From Phallus indusiatus (taxonomy: Eukaryota; Basidiomycota; Agaricomycetes; Phallales; Phallaceae), in contig JAQFWX010000003.1 in NCBI GenBank assembly GCA_027605045.1, positions 248,001 to 312,000 of the forward strand: a stretch of 64,000 bases of DNA, in the 5' to 3' direction. The notes beneath the pieces are model-generated. The model saw only the letters and a list, made by a program, of their open reading frames with translations. It had not been told where the DNA came from and ran no database searches. Position numbers and translations under genes: made by a program. Every line of letters starts with the position of its first letter. Position 1 is the first letter of the stretch. Of this stretch, positions 35,289-46,378 are shown in pieces.

Positions 35289-35720
35289 TCAAACCGCATA
35301 TCCCACAACAACATGCTTCCCCCCACTGACCTCAACACCACCAGTCGCATTCGTATTCGCACTGCTTTCCTTTTCATCAATAACAATCCTCCCAATAAAC
35401 CCTCCCGGCAAAACAACCGTCCCACTCGTCCCAACAGGCACATCAATACTAACACTCATCATTTCCATTCCTTCATTCTTCTCAATAACCCACGAAACGC
35501 CAAACCAGCCTAAATCAGTTTCAAATCCCCCTTCCACAGAACCCAAAGAAGAAGAAGAGCCGGGATGAGGCTCAATTTTCCAGGTTGAACCTGATTTTGA
35601 AACGAGTTGAAGACCGAGGAGGTAAAATGTGAGTGAGGAGGTTGCACCGCTTGACCAGCCATGTGAGTGGGATGTATTTATATGAGGGGTCGTAGTTGTA
35701 TCCGTCTGCGGCCCGGTACC
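35289..35720 (-). pseudogene. GH78 rhamnosidase last-exon fragment
   Basis: Minus strand. The last 85 codons (GSVEGGFETDLGWFGVSWV through GKHVVVGYAV) are open and close to the intact GH78 gene. Upstream, the exon start (YRAADGYNYDPSY) is present but a 2-bp level indel breaks the frame. Exons 1-6 are absent. The right edge of the fragment is joined to the 3' half of the membrane protein gene at about 35754. Confidence 0.7.
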
Positions 35721-35753
35721 TTAAAAAAAAGAAACGGAGAAATCAAAACATGT

Positions 35754-36261
35754 CATTCTTGGTCGAAGGAATTCATGTTTTATTCTTGAAGGTCGTCACA
35801 AAGACATTGCAAAATGGACAGGTCGAGGGATTCGTCAGAAAGAAGGACGAATCGTGGAGTTTCTCGTTTATCTAACGCAATTGGGGTCATTAGCCGTCAT
35901 ACTATTTGTTTTTATAACGATACCGAACGGAACAACATGGGATCAAGTCGCGTTTATTGCAGTAAACATAATCGGCCAGCTGAACGTCCTGATTGGCCAG
36001 AAAATGGCCGCTAGTCGCTGTTTTTCCGAGCTTGAAGAGAAAGAAACATGTCCTGTCCCATCAAGGACCCACGTGTACGCGGTTCTTTTGAGGAGGTTTG
36101 GTAACGGAGAATGGATAGATGTGGCTTCTTTATTGCCTCAGACTACTGCATGGAAGAAGTGGAGAGAACTATGTTGCAGTTACGATAGCTGGGATGCTAA
36201 AGAGTTGTATTATCATTGTGTAAAACTTCAAGAAGGGGAGGAAGGGAGCTCTTCGGCATAA
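35754..36261 (+). pseudogene. 3' fragment of the MGQSLS membrane protein gene
   Basis: Matches 27394-27901 almost base for base, from FILGRRNSCF to the stop. The reading frame is open but has no ATG of its own near the 5' break. It is the complement of the 5' fragment at 13052-13297. Confidence 0.78.
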
Positions 36262-36809
36262 AGCTCGCTAGATAGTTTTAAATTGTCATCTAATAGGCAA
36301 GGGCTCACAAGCACAGATAACTGATGGCGGTTTGTTGCAAACGACAACTTGAAGTGCATTGAAATGTAGGAGACGCGATGACGTATTCGTCAGGCGCTTA
36401 AAAACACAGTTTCTTTACAAAGTTCACTCCCTTGTTTCCAGACCTCTCGACAAAATTTTGAGAAGAGACTTTCATATGATCTCATAGTCTTTGTGTTTTC
36501 CCGTCCTATCTTGCGTCCAACACCGTAAGTCTTAGTCCGTCTATGATCCTCAAGAAAAACATTCATACGTACTCTTTCTGAAAATCTGCAGTGTACGCAC
36601 AAGCCAATCTCACTCTTCGGCATGCAACTGTCTCATTCAGTGTGATGTTTTGGGCTGTTGAACAGAAGCTCCAACTTACCACAGGCGTGTTGAAGTAGCT
36701 CCGTGGCTGTGATTCTTTGGCCCAGTCCAGCGGGGGACTAACACTGGACGCGACGGACAGCCCAATCATACGAAGAAACGAAACCTGAAATATTCAACCC
36801 AGATTCCTC
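36262..36809. repeat. Copy of the 27.9-28.48 kb spacer
   Basis: Near-identical for the first 130 bp (agctcgctagatag and on), then with small indels. No gene. Confidence 0.55.
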
Positions 36810-37409
36810 ATGCTTCCATCACTCTTGCCGCCGCCGCTTACCCCAGCCTATGATTATTCACAAGCCAAAGGACATGTATCACGCGACCATCTATTGACGG
36901 TGCTCAGAAACAACTTCATGTCCGTCTTTGCTATTCTGTCCTTCAATTGGTTCTTCCTCTTGTACATCCACCTCAAAGTGCTGTACGTTCCTGCGTCCTG
37001 GTTAAGAACAATTCATATCATCAGTGAGACGAAGTCTGATCTAGACGCTACTTATTCACTAACAAGTTGTGTCTTGAGAAATCGGCTTGCTCTGCGTCGT
37101 GTTTGTCTCGAAAATTTTCATCGCCTTCGCTTTAATTGGCTGTGTTATTCTCGCCCGGAATCTCCCCCTGATCCCGCACCGAAACCACGCCCAGTAATCC
37201 TCCAGCTCGCTCAACTCCAGTCCGAAGACCGGTGAACAGCCTAAAGACATCTGTATGTTTACACATCATATTGCCTCGCTATGTTCATGGAGCTTACGTG
37301 GGCTTTTTCAGAATCGCGATCCATCAAGAACAATAACATCCCCCTGAAAGACGATGGCTTGAGATTTAGTCAGTCCGAAGGGTTCTCGTCCTCTGCCCAC
37401 TATTACTGA
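36810..37409 (+). pseudogene. Two-TM membrane protein pseudogene
   Basis: Exon 1 (36810-37023) is open: MLPSLLPPPLTPAYDYSQAK. In exon 2 an insertion after IAFA shifts the frame so that the Ser/Pro/Arg tail is lost. Exon 3 lacks its acceptor and 5' part, and exon 4 is reduced to its last codons (YY then TGA). A first-exon product is the most it could encode. Confidence 0.65.
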
Positions 37410-37732
37410 AGTATCTGCATCTGTTTAAAGGCGGTTGGTTGCCGGGAGAGCTTTCGTATTCTGGACGATTATCTCCCTTCACTTCATCACACTATTGAAG
37501 CCATTCATTTCCATTGCGTGCGATTTGAACAATCATTTATTTATCCATTGTCCCCAAGAACAGGTACGAGAAAAAAACAGCAAAAGCAATAACTATCACT
37601 CAAGTTATTCCAGTTTTTTTTTCTCGCGAAATTTTACTGCGCTGATTCTGGTAAAAAAAAAAAGTAATGATCGGTGTCTATGTACATACTAATCTACAGT
37701 CCCATACCACAAATTTGAGTCCAAAACGTACA
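37410..37732. repeat. Left edge of fourth repeat unit
   Basis: Short copy of the segment 3' of the DUF6533 genes. No gene. Confidence 0.4.
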
Positions 37733-39833
37733 CTACACAATCTGAACATCAGCCTCTGTCGCCTGACTCCCGCTCCCGCTTCCACTCCCATTCAGGTCCT
37801 CACTCTCACCCAAAATCCCTTCTGTCCCACTCAGAAGCGACAAAGCCGTCGTCTCAATAAACAACTCCGCATTCTCATTCTCAATACACCTTGCACTCTC
37901 CTCGTCATGCGCCCAATTCTCTTCATCCAAGTCAAAAATAGCGCTTAAATATCTTCCAACCGAACCACCACTGTTCAAAATACTGATACTACCAGTGAAT
38001 TGAGATGAATTTGATCCTGATCCGCTTTCAGTGCCAGTGTCAGTGACGTTCCACTGGTAACTTCGGGTTGAACTCGGCCTCGCGTTTCGGTTACGGTTTC
38101 TTTTGGATCGAGTTGTATTTCTTCCCTGTACTAGTGATGATGACGCTCCTTCTCCTCCTTCTATTTTTTCTTGTTGACAATGATTTGTACTGTCAGCGTT
38201 GGTACCAGCACCGGCATTGGGTTTCCAAGATAATATACTCTGCGACGACAGTTTCGCTTCGAGGCGGACGGCTTGTCGGAGGTTGAGCAGAATTCGAGCA
38301 GTCAACACTGAATGAATAACGCGCTGCAATCTATTTTAAAAAAGAGGTTGAATAGATGAAGTGAACAGATGAAGAGGAAAGAAGGGACTTGCTCTTCAAA
38401 TGAGGGTGGCGACTAGCAAAAAATTAGGTATAGAGTTTATGTGAATTAGCAAAACGCACTGGCATGACTTGATTGATGATATTGGCAAGCGAACAAACTT
38501 GATTTCGAGAATAAAAAAATGAGATTCACGCTCGTGAATACCATGTTGATCTATAAGGCAGTGTTTCATACCAACGATTAAAAAGCAATACCAAATGGCT
38601 AGATACGACTAATTGTCAGTATTACTGGGAAGTCGACTTTTTGGTTAATAAGTTACCGTCTCTATGCAATGTTATAGTTAACTTTGATCTCTTCGTTATA
38701 ACTAACCAGAAAAGAAAAAGGAGGGTTAGTGTTGTTCTGGAAAAAATAGAGATAACAACGACGCACTAGCTTGTCGGCATTTGTAAAGAGTGAGCACCAG
38801 AATAGCTGTTAGGAAAGGGTTGTTATTTTGAGATTAACAAGATCTTTTTGACAACAATGCTCAAACTGACTGGTTTCAAAAGAAAGAATAATAATATAGG
38901 CTATTATAATTATCGGATTTAGAGCTGAGACGAGCCAGCATCCAGGTGGGTATCCTTCTGCTGTTGTATTGACTGTTGAAAGGAGAGATCAGCGTTAACG
39001 TGTGAGACAGTGTCTGAAAAAGAAAGGCCCAGCTTCAGGATAATACACCACGTACATGTAACATGCGCCAGACTAATGCGGGTGAAAACGATAGCGGCGA
39101 TGACACCGGAAAATAAAAGGATGAGTAAAATGATAAATAACTTGAGGTTTCGTTCCCAGACAGCCCACGTTCGGAAGACTAGAACAACTTCAAATCGGAA
39201 AATACATAAGCTGTTGACAGCATACTAAAAAAGGAATGATGGTTATTACTTTCTGAAGAGAACGTTCCGAGGATGATAAACCCTTTATAAAGTGCAGTGA
39301 ATTTGATTGAGAGTGTCTATGTACTAATAAACGAGCATATATACATGCCGATGCTGTGAAAAGATGTTGACAACTTGGAGTCGAATGATTCGGGGAGGTG
39401 ACTAATACTAATCATGAGACATAGTAGAAGTATCTCAACACTGATTTGACGTACGATATAAAATTAAGACGCTGTCTGCGAACACGGAGTATCGAGTTAA
39501 GATGTACAAAATCTTTCCTGCACTCCATCGTGTTGGCCAGATGAGCTCGACTTCCTGGGGAAGACAGATAAAGTAGTCTGTAATCTGCGTTGTTATCAGA
39601 AGGAGTGGAACTAAATCTGAGCCTATAACTTACGGCTATAGCAAAACTTGCGACTACCCTTGAGATGTTAACACCTAACGAAATAACATAGCGTCGAATT
39701 CACGCACCATTGCAGTACTATGAGACAAAAATGACATGCAAGAACGTTAAAAGAAGATAGTTTCAGAACACGCGAGGAAAAACCTTACTTCAGAGGTTCT
39801 GCTAAAAAAAACGATATCGACGACTGAAAGCAT
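37733..39833 (-). CDS. DUF6533 multi-span membrane protein, copy 4 (431 aa)
   Basis: Minus-strand exons 39833-39789, 39717-39708, 39653-39634, 39584-39455, 39401-39345, 39282-39250, 39187-39056, 38972-38871, 38805-38767, 38701-38657, 38598-38572, 38497-38460, 38412-38393 and 38330-37733; 431 aa with no break. Core ITDYFICLPQEVELIWPTRW, then VLVFRTWAVW, CWLVSALNPIIIIAYIIIL, AIWYCFLIV and the RVIHSVLTAR segment. The tail motif reads GRYLS then DLDEENWAHDEESA, and the C-terminus is ATEADVQIV. Closest to copies 3 and 5. GC donor in intron 13. Confidence 0.8.
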
Positions 39834-40517
39834 GCCAATCACTCAGTACTCATAATCAACCATGGTGGAGTATTTAACGGTCACGAAGAGAAGGCCATGG
39901 TGAGATGCCGCTTTACAGCGCTAACGTTGAACTTATCAATGATCTGGGTTTCACCTCTGAAGCACATCCCCCCCTGGACCATCTTGAAACCTCCAGAGTG
40001 GTCCGGGAGTTTCAAGGTGGGTGAATGTGCTTCAGAGCCGAAACCCAGATCACTGATTTGAAGAGACGAGAGCTCGAAAGTTATGATACCGGCCCAATGC
40101 CAGCGAGTGAATCATGATAGTGAACGCTGGCATTGGTGTGAGAAATGCCAAAATTGAAAAAGAAAAAGAAAAAAGAAATCAAGAAGAACTTCAAGGCCGT
40201 TCAAAATTATGTGTTTGAAGGGGAACTGGGATTCAGAATATGTTTCATCAATACATACGCAGTGAGAATTTCCGGTCGATAGATAGATATGAAATGTCAA
40301 ATGAATAGTTGCCGGCCATCCGCCAGTATGCTCCGGTTAGTAAACTAAATGCCAGGGCCAGGCATCACTGATCAGTGATGTGATTTATATACCTACTTCC
40401 ACATAGCTCTCCAGAGGTCGGCCTAGGTCGGCGTCAAGTCTTGATAGAAGTGACGAAGCTCAGAAAGATCATACTAATGATTGCTATTATTAGCGTCATC
40501 GTCCAAGGATCCACTTT
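39834..40517. repeat. Repeat-unit spacer carrying a hairpin insertion
   Basis: Counterpart of 11.2-12.1 kb, interrupted by the element at 39932-40062. At about 40515 the unit is joined to a truncated GH78 gene instead of the usual 3' relic. Confidence 0.5.
39932..40062. mobile_element. MITE-like hairpin element (131 bp)
   Basis: The ends are inverted repeats: ATGATCTGGGTTTC near the left and GAAACCCAGATCACT near the right, continued inward by CTCTGAAGCACAT against ATGTGCTTCAGAG. It is flanked by TTGAA on the left (39927-39931) and ends in TTGAA on the right (40058-40062), a possible 5-bp target duplication. The empty site is seen in the first unit (TTGAA at 11368-11372). It has no ORF. Confidence 0.65.
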
Positions 40518-41107
40518 TCAAAACGTTTCGGATGACGGATAAACCACAGTTAGATATCTGAACCCGCCGCGTAATTTCTCTCGTGGCATTGTCCATTGTG
40601 CCCATGTTCTAACTTGACTTGAGGACGTAGACGCGGACGCGGGTAAGATGACATCGAGTGCACCGTCGTATGAGGTGTTTGCTGATGGATAGCTCGAGTC
40701 GTCTGAGATGGGACCGATAAAGAGAGGTGATTCGGTGAACGCGAGTTGTATAGAAGAGGAATCGAGCATCGAATATGAGAAGGAGACCCATCCACCTATC
40801 TGGCTCACCCATTCAATCGCTATGTAGATGGATTTGATTATTTTTTTTTTCAACTCACCTCTTTTTCGAAATCCAATGTAACCCAGGATCCAGGCTGAAG
40901 CGACATGAAATCTCGGTCTTGAATTTGATCTACGGGGTGAACGAGATTTTGGGGATTAGTGACGGGACCGGTTATGCGTTTGACAGAGCCTGGATAAACT
41001 GTTCTGGATGACGGAGCGATGTTGAATGAGTCCCATGGGCCGGATGGAGCAAGGCCCAGGACGAGTAGACTAAGCTGCAGCACTACTATCGCTAGTTCAA
41101 GATACAT
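40518..41107 (-). pseudogene. GH78 rhamnosidase 5' fragment
   Basis: Minus strand. Exon 1 (41107-40859, signal peptide and LAPSGPWDSFNIAPSSRTV) and the first part of exon 2 (IGGWVSFSYS to TVVYPSS) match the intact gene at 46379-48900 closely. Homology ends at about 40518 where the fourth unit begins. The catalytic part is missing. Confidence 0.75.
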
Positions 41108-41505
41108 GAGTGAAGTAATCGAGTGCTACACATTTTGACCTCGCTCGCAATTTATGTTTTCATGACTTGAGTGGAGTAACGAAGAGACTATAACGGACCA
41201 CGCGACAAGCCAGTGACTGTATCATGTGCGGTGAACACTTAACACGGACCGCACAAGTCATGACGGTGTGACATTGCCGACGTGACAATACCCCTGGGAA
41301 TATTTTAATTATCGACATAATGAAACGTGAATTTCAGTTCAGAGTCCTCTTTATCTCCCACTTTGGATTCAGGAAGCACAGTTGGAACTTCTCAAAGTCA
41401 CCAACCTCGTGATCTCTTAATTCAAATGGAGACTGCGCGAACTCTAATACTGTATCGTATATAATGCACAAGCACATGGCCCATTGAAGTTCAATCTGGT
41501 CCTGG

Positions 41506-41925
41506 ATGCTCTCTGTCATTGACATCGTCGCCATCAGTAGATCATACAGCGTACGTCGTCTAAATCCACTCCTTTGAAATTCGCTAAGATTTCAATAGTA
41601 TTGGAATGGTAAACATATTATTCTCGGATGTGACGTACACTAACCCGCCACCTAATAGCTGCTAGCTTTACCGTAGTCGTACGTTGTGTCATTATATTAA
41701 TCATTTAGTACTAATATCCAATAGGTCACCGACTACTTGATCTGCCTTCCTCAAGAAGTCGAGCTCGTCTGGCCAACACGATGGAGCGCGGGCAAAGTAC
41801 TCTACTTTGCAACTAGATATCCCCCATTCCTCAATGACGTTTTGCTCATTTTCTGTATGTGATACTCTCACTGAGCGCGCGGGACCTTTACAGTTTGACG
41901 TGTCCAAATTCTAGTCGCATCCCCG
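41506..41925 (+). pseudogene. DUF6533 5' fragment (copy of the copy 6 start)
   Basis: Exons 1 to 4 of copy 6 (49312-49658) are repeated here: MLSVIDIVAISRSYS, the 10-bp exon tattggaatg, the 20-bp exon and VTDYLICLPQEVELVWPTRW. The break comes in the start of exon 5 (about 41925), after which unrelated unit sequence follows. With the GH78 fragment it is a truncated copy of the head-to-head pair at 48.2-49.7 kb. Confidence 0.72.
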
Positions 41926-42289
41926 AGTTCGTCCTATCTTGCGTCCAACACCGTAAGTCTTAGTTCATTTATGATCCTCAAGAAAAACATACTCACTGGC
42001 AGATGCTACTTTTTCCGAAACCTGCAGTGTACACACAGGCCAATCTCTCTTCGGCATGCGACTGCCTCGTTCAGTGTGACGTTTTGGGCTGTTAAACAGG
42101 AGCTCCAGCTTACCACAGACATGTTGAAGTAATTCCGAGGCTATGATTCTTTGGTCCGGTCAACCAGCGGGGGACTAACACTGGATGCGACGGAAAGCCC
42201 AACCCACGAAGACATATGAGGACACACAAAACCTGCAATACGACTAGAGTCTTCATTCACGACCTTCACTATTCTGACCCAGATTCCTC
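41926..42289. repeat. Partial copy of the spacer upstream of the two-TM gene
   Basis: Matches 28.13-28.48 kb from gtcctatcttgcgtccaacacc onward. No gene. Confidence 0.5.
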
Positions 42290-43104
42290 ATGCTCCCATC
42301 ACTCTCGCCGCCACTGCCACTTACCGCAGCCTATGATCTTTCACAAGCCAAACGACATGTATCACGCAACCATGTATTAATTATTGACGGTGCTCAGAAA
42401 CAATTTCGTAGCCGTCTCTGCTATCCCGTTCTTCAATCAGTTCTTCCCCACGTACATCCACCTCAAGGTGCTGTACGTTCCTGCGTCCGACTGGTTATGA
42501 ACAATTCATATCATCGGTGGGACGAAGTCTGATCTAAGCGCTACTCGTTCACTAACATGTTGTGTCTTAAGAGATTGACTTGTTCTGCGTTGTATTTGGC
42601 TCGAACATTTTCATCGCTTTCGTTTCGCTGTGTTATTCTCGCCCGGAATCTCCCCCTGATCCTGCACTGAAACCACCCCCGGCGGCTATTTCTCCAACTC
42701 CCTCGACTCCAGTCCGAAGACTGGTGAACAACCTAAAGACATCTGTATGTTTATACACCAAATCGCTTCGCTATGTTCATAGAGCTTACGTGAGCTTTTT
42801 CTATAGAAATCTCTATTGGATCGACTTTTTCAGAATCGCGACCCATCAACAACAATAGCATCCCCCTGAAAGATGATGACTCGAGATTTAGTCGGTCTGA
42901 AGGGTTCTCGTCCTGTCCACTCGGCCGATGTGCCACCTCTGGCTGCGTACAGAAGCAGACATCCTAGACGTCCCTCTGGTAAGACACATGTCGCTTGTAA
43001 TTCTACACGAACTGCGTATTGATGAGCCCGAACTAGAACCTATTGACATAGGACTGGTTGAAGGTTTCATGGTCATGACGGAAGATGCTAAAGTCTATTA
43101 CTGA
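42290..43104 (+). pseudogene. Two-TM membrane protein pseudogene
   Basis: All four exons are recognisable, ending with KVYY and TGA at 43104. Exon 1 is broken by an insertion near 42377 (ttaattattg), later indels affect the first hydrophobic segment, and exon 3 has lost codons at its start. Exon 2 keeps the second membrane segment (IFIAFVSLCYS). Confidence 0.65.
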
Positions 43105-43383
43105 AGTATCTGCATCTGTTTAGAGGCGGTTTGGTTTCCGGGAGAGCTTTCGTATCCTGCACGATTATCTCCCTTCACTTCATCACACTATTGGAGTCAT
43201 CTATTCATCCATTGTCCCCAAGAACAGGTACGAGAAAAAAAAAACAGCAAAGCAACAACTATCACTCAAGTTATTTCAGTTTTTTTTTCTCGCGAAATTG
43301 GTAAAAAAAATAATGATCCGTGTCTATGTACATACTAATCTACAGTGCAATATCACACACATTCCAAATCTGAGAAACGTACA

Positions 43384-45469
43384 CTACACAATCTGAACAT
43401 CAGCCTCTGTCGTCTGACTCCCGCTCCCGCTTCCACTCCCATTCGGGCCCTCACCCCCACCCCCACCCAAAATCCCTTCTGTCCCACTCAGAAACGACAA
43501 AACCGTCGTCTCAATAAACAACTCCGGATTCTCATCCTCAATACACCTTGCACACTCCTCATCATGCGCCCAATTCTCTTCATCCAAGTCCAAAACAGCG
43601 CTTAAATGTCTTCCAACCGAACCACCACTGCTCATAATACTGGTACTACCAGTAAATTGAGATGAATTTGATCCTGATCCGTTTCCAGTGCCGGTGCCAG
43701 TGACGTTCCATTGGTAACTTGGGATTGAACTCGGCCTCGCGTTTCCGGTTCGGTTTATTTTGGACCGAGTTGTGTTTCTTCCCTGTGCTAAGGATGATGA
43801 TGCTCCTTCTCCTCCTTCGGTTCTTTCTTGTTTACAGTGGTTCGTACTGTCGGCGTTGGTACTGGCATTGGGTTCCCAAGATAATATACTCTGCGATGAC
43901 AGTTTTGCTTCGAGGCGGACGGCTTGTCGGAGGTTGAGCAGAATTCGAGCAGTCAACACTGAATGCATAACGCGCTGCATTCTATGAGAAAAAAAGGGGT
44001 TAATCAGATGAAGTAAACAAAAGAAGGGACTTGCTCTTCAAATGAGGGTGGCGACTGGCAAAAGATTAGGTATAGAATTTATGTGAAATTAGCAAACGCA
44101 CTGGCATGATTTCATTTATGATATTGGCAAACGAACAAACTTAATTTCGAGAATAAAAAAATAAGATTCACGCTCGTGAATACCATATTGATCCATAGGG
44201 CAATGTTTCATACCAACGATAAAAAAGCAATACAAAATGGCTAGATATGACTAATTGTCAGTACTACTGGAAAGTCGACCTTTTGGTTAGTAAGTTACCA
44301 TCTCTATGCAATGTTATAGTTAACTTTGACCTCTTCGTTATGACTAACCAAGAAAAAAAAAGGAGGATTAGTGTTGTTCTGGAAAAGATAAAGATAACAA
44401 CGACGTACTAGCTTGTCGGCATTTGTAAAGAGTGAGCACCAAAAAAGCTGTTTGAAAAAAGTTGTTATTTGGAGATGGATAAGAAATTTTTGACAACAAT
44501 GCTTAAACTGACTGGTTTCAAAAAAAAGAATAATGATATAGGCTAATATAATTATCGGATTCAGAGATGAGACGAGCCAACATCCGGGTGGGTATCCTTC
44601 TGTTGTTGTACCAACTGTTGAAAGGAGAGATCAGCGCAGTGCCTGAAAAAGAAAGGCCCAGATTGAGGATAATACATCACATACATGTAACATGCGCTAG
44701 ACTAATGTGGGCAAATACGAGAGAGGCAATGACACCGGAAAATAAAAGGATGAGTAAAATGATAAATAACTTGAGGTTTCGTTCCCAGACAGCCCACGTT
44801 CGGAAGACTAGAACGACTTCAAATCGGAAAATACATATGTAAGCTGTTGACACCGTACTAAAAAAGGAATGATGATGATTACTTTCTGAAACGAACGTTC
44901 CGAAGAAGACAAGCCCTTTATAAAGAAGTTCAGTGAGTTTGAGAGTGTCGATGTATTAATAAACGAGCATATATACATGCGGATGTTGTGAAAACACGTT
45001 GGCAACTTGGAGCCGAGTGAACCGGGGTGGAGACTATTACTAATCGTGAGACATAGTAAAAGTACCTCAACACTGATTTTACGTACGATATAAATTTAAG
45101 GCGCTATCTGTGAACGCGGAGTATCGAGTTAAGATGTACAAAATTTTTCCTGTACTCCATCGTGTAGGCCAAATGAGCTCGACTTCTTGGGGAAGACAGA
45201 TAAAGTAGTCTGTAACCTATGTTGTTATTAGAACGAGTGGACATGGATCTGAGCCTATAACTTACGGCTATAGCAAAGCTTGCGGCTTCCCCGGGACGTC
45301 AACACCTAACGAAGTAAAATAGCGTCGAATTTACGCACCATTGCAGTACTAAATATGAGACAAAAATGATACGCAAGAACGTCAAAACGAAGATAGTTTT
45401 AGAACACGCGATGAAAAACCTTACTCCAGAGGTTCTGCTAAATAAAATGATATCGACGACTGAAAGCAT
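43384..45469 (-). CDS. DUF6533 multi-span membrane protein, copy 5 (431 aa)
   Basis: Minus-strand exons 45469-45425, 45348-45339, 45285-45266, 45216-45087, 45033-44977, 44915-44883, 44816-44685, 44614-44513, 44447-44409, 44343-44299, 44240-44214, 44139-44102, 44054-44035 and 43981-43384; 431 aa, open. Core VTDYFICLPQEVELIWPTRW, then STGKILYILTRYSAF, VLVFRTWAVW and RVMHSVLTARILLNLRQAV. The tail motif is GRHLS then DLDEENWAHDEECA. It belongs to the subgroup of copies 3 and 4 with the short exon 13. GC donor in intron 13. Its upstream spacer carries the longer hairpin insertion. Confidence 0.8.
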
Positions 45470-46378
45470 GCCAATCGCTCATATATCATAAATAACTATG
45501 TGGTGGACTATTTAACGGTTGCGACTCCCATGGTGAGATGCCGCTTTACAGCGCTAAACGTTGAACTTATCAAGCATCGTGCTGATCCTTAAAAATGGAG
45601 CTGGGCACTTTTGTCCACCATTGATCTGGGGCCTTCAGGCCTTAGGGCTGAAGCACATTCCCCTGGATCATTTTGAAACATCCAGAGCGGCCGGAAATTT
45701 CAAGATGGGTGTATGTGCTTCAGATCAGAAACCCAGACTCGGATCACTGATTTGAATTCAAGAGTCTAAGACGAGAGCTCGAAAGTTGATTGACAGTCTG
45801 AATTAAATGAGTCTACTTACATAAATCAATTGATATAGTACCGGCCCAACTTCAGTGAATCATAATAATAGTAACGCTGGCATTAGTGTGGGAAATACCA
45901 AAACTGAAAAAAAAAGAAGAACTTCAAGGCCGTTCAAAACTATGGGTTTGAGTGGAAACTGGGATTCAGAATATGTTTCATGAATATATACGCAGTGAGA
46001 GAATTTCCCGTCGAAGGCTGAACTAATATTAACAACTTGTGCTACAATGGTCGGCCGACAGGTATTAGATAGATATGAAATGTCAAACAAATAGTTGCGG
46101 CCATCTGCCAGTATGCTTGAGTGCCAGGTAAATCAAATGCCAGGCGGCACTGATCAGTGATGTGATCTACATGCCTACTTTACATAAATAGCTCTCCAGG
46201 AGGTCGGCACTAAGAGCCCAGAAAGATTATATTGATTGATTGATATTATTGATAGCGTTCATCGTCCAAAGATCCACTTTTCAAAATTTGCGTACATATA
46301 TGCTCACATCGCGCTCGAATAAGTCCAAAAGACTTACAAATACAAATATACCAAACAAGCAAAAATCAAAGCACGCAC
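45470..46378. repeat. Repeat-unit spacer between DUF6533 copy 5 and GH78
   Basis: Counterpart of 11.2-12.2 kb, with the element at 45566-45756. No gene. Confidence 0.45.
45566..45756. mobile_element. MITE-like hairpin element (about 191 bp)
   Basis: Same insertion site and same element as 39932-40062, but about 60 bp longer in its left half (an added segment with ctggggccttcaggcctt) and with a diverged right end. Flanked by TTGAA at 45561-45565 and ending in TTGAA at 45752-45756. Shared by units four and five only. Confidence 0.6.

Noticed and set aside
35289..35546. 85-codon ORF as an independent small protein
   Set aside because: It is the in-frame end of the last GH78 exon with a non-AUG-supported start, cut from the rest of the gene.
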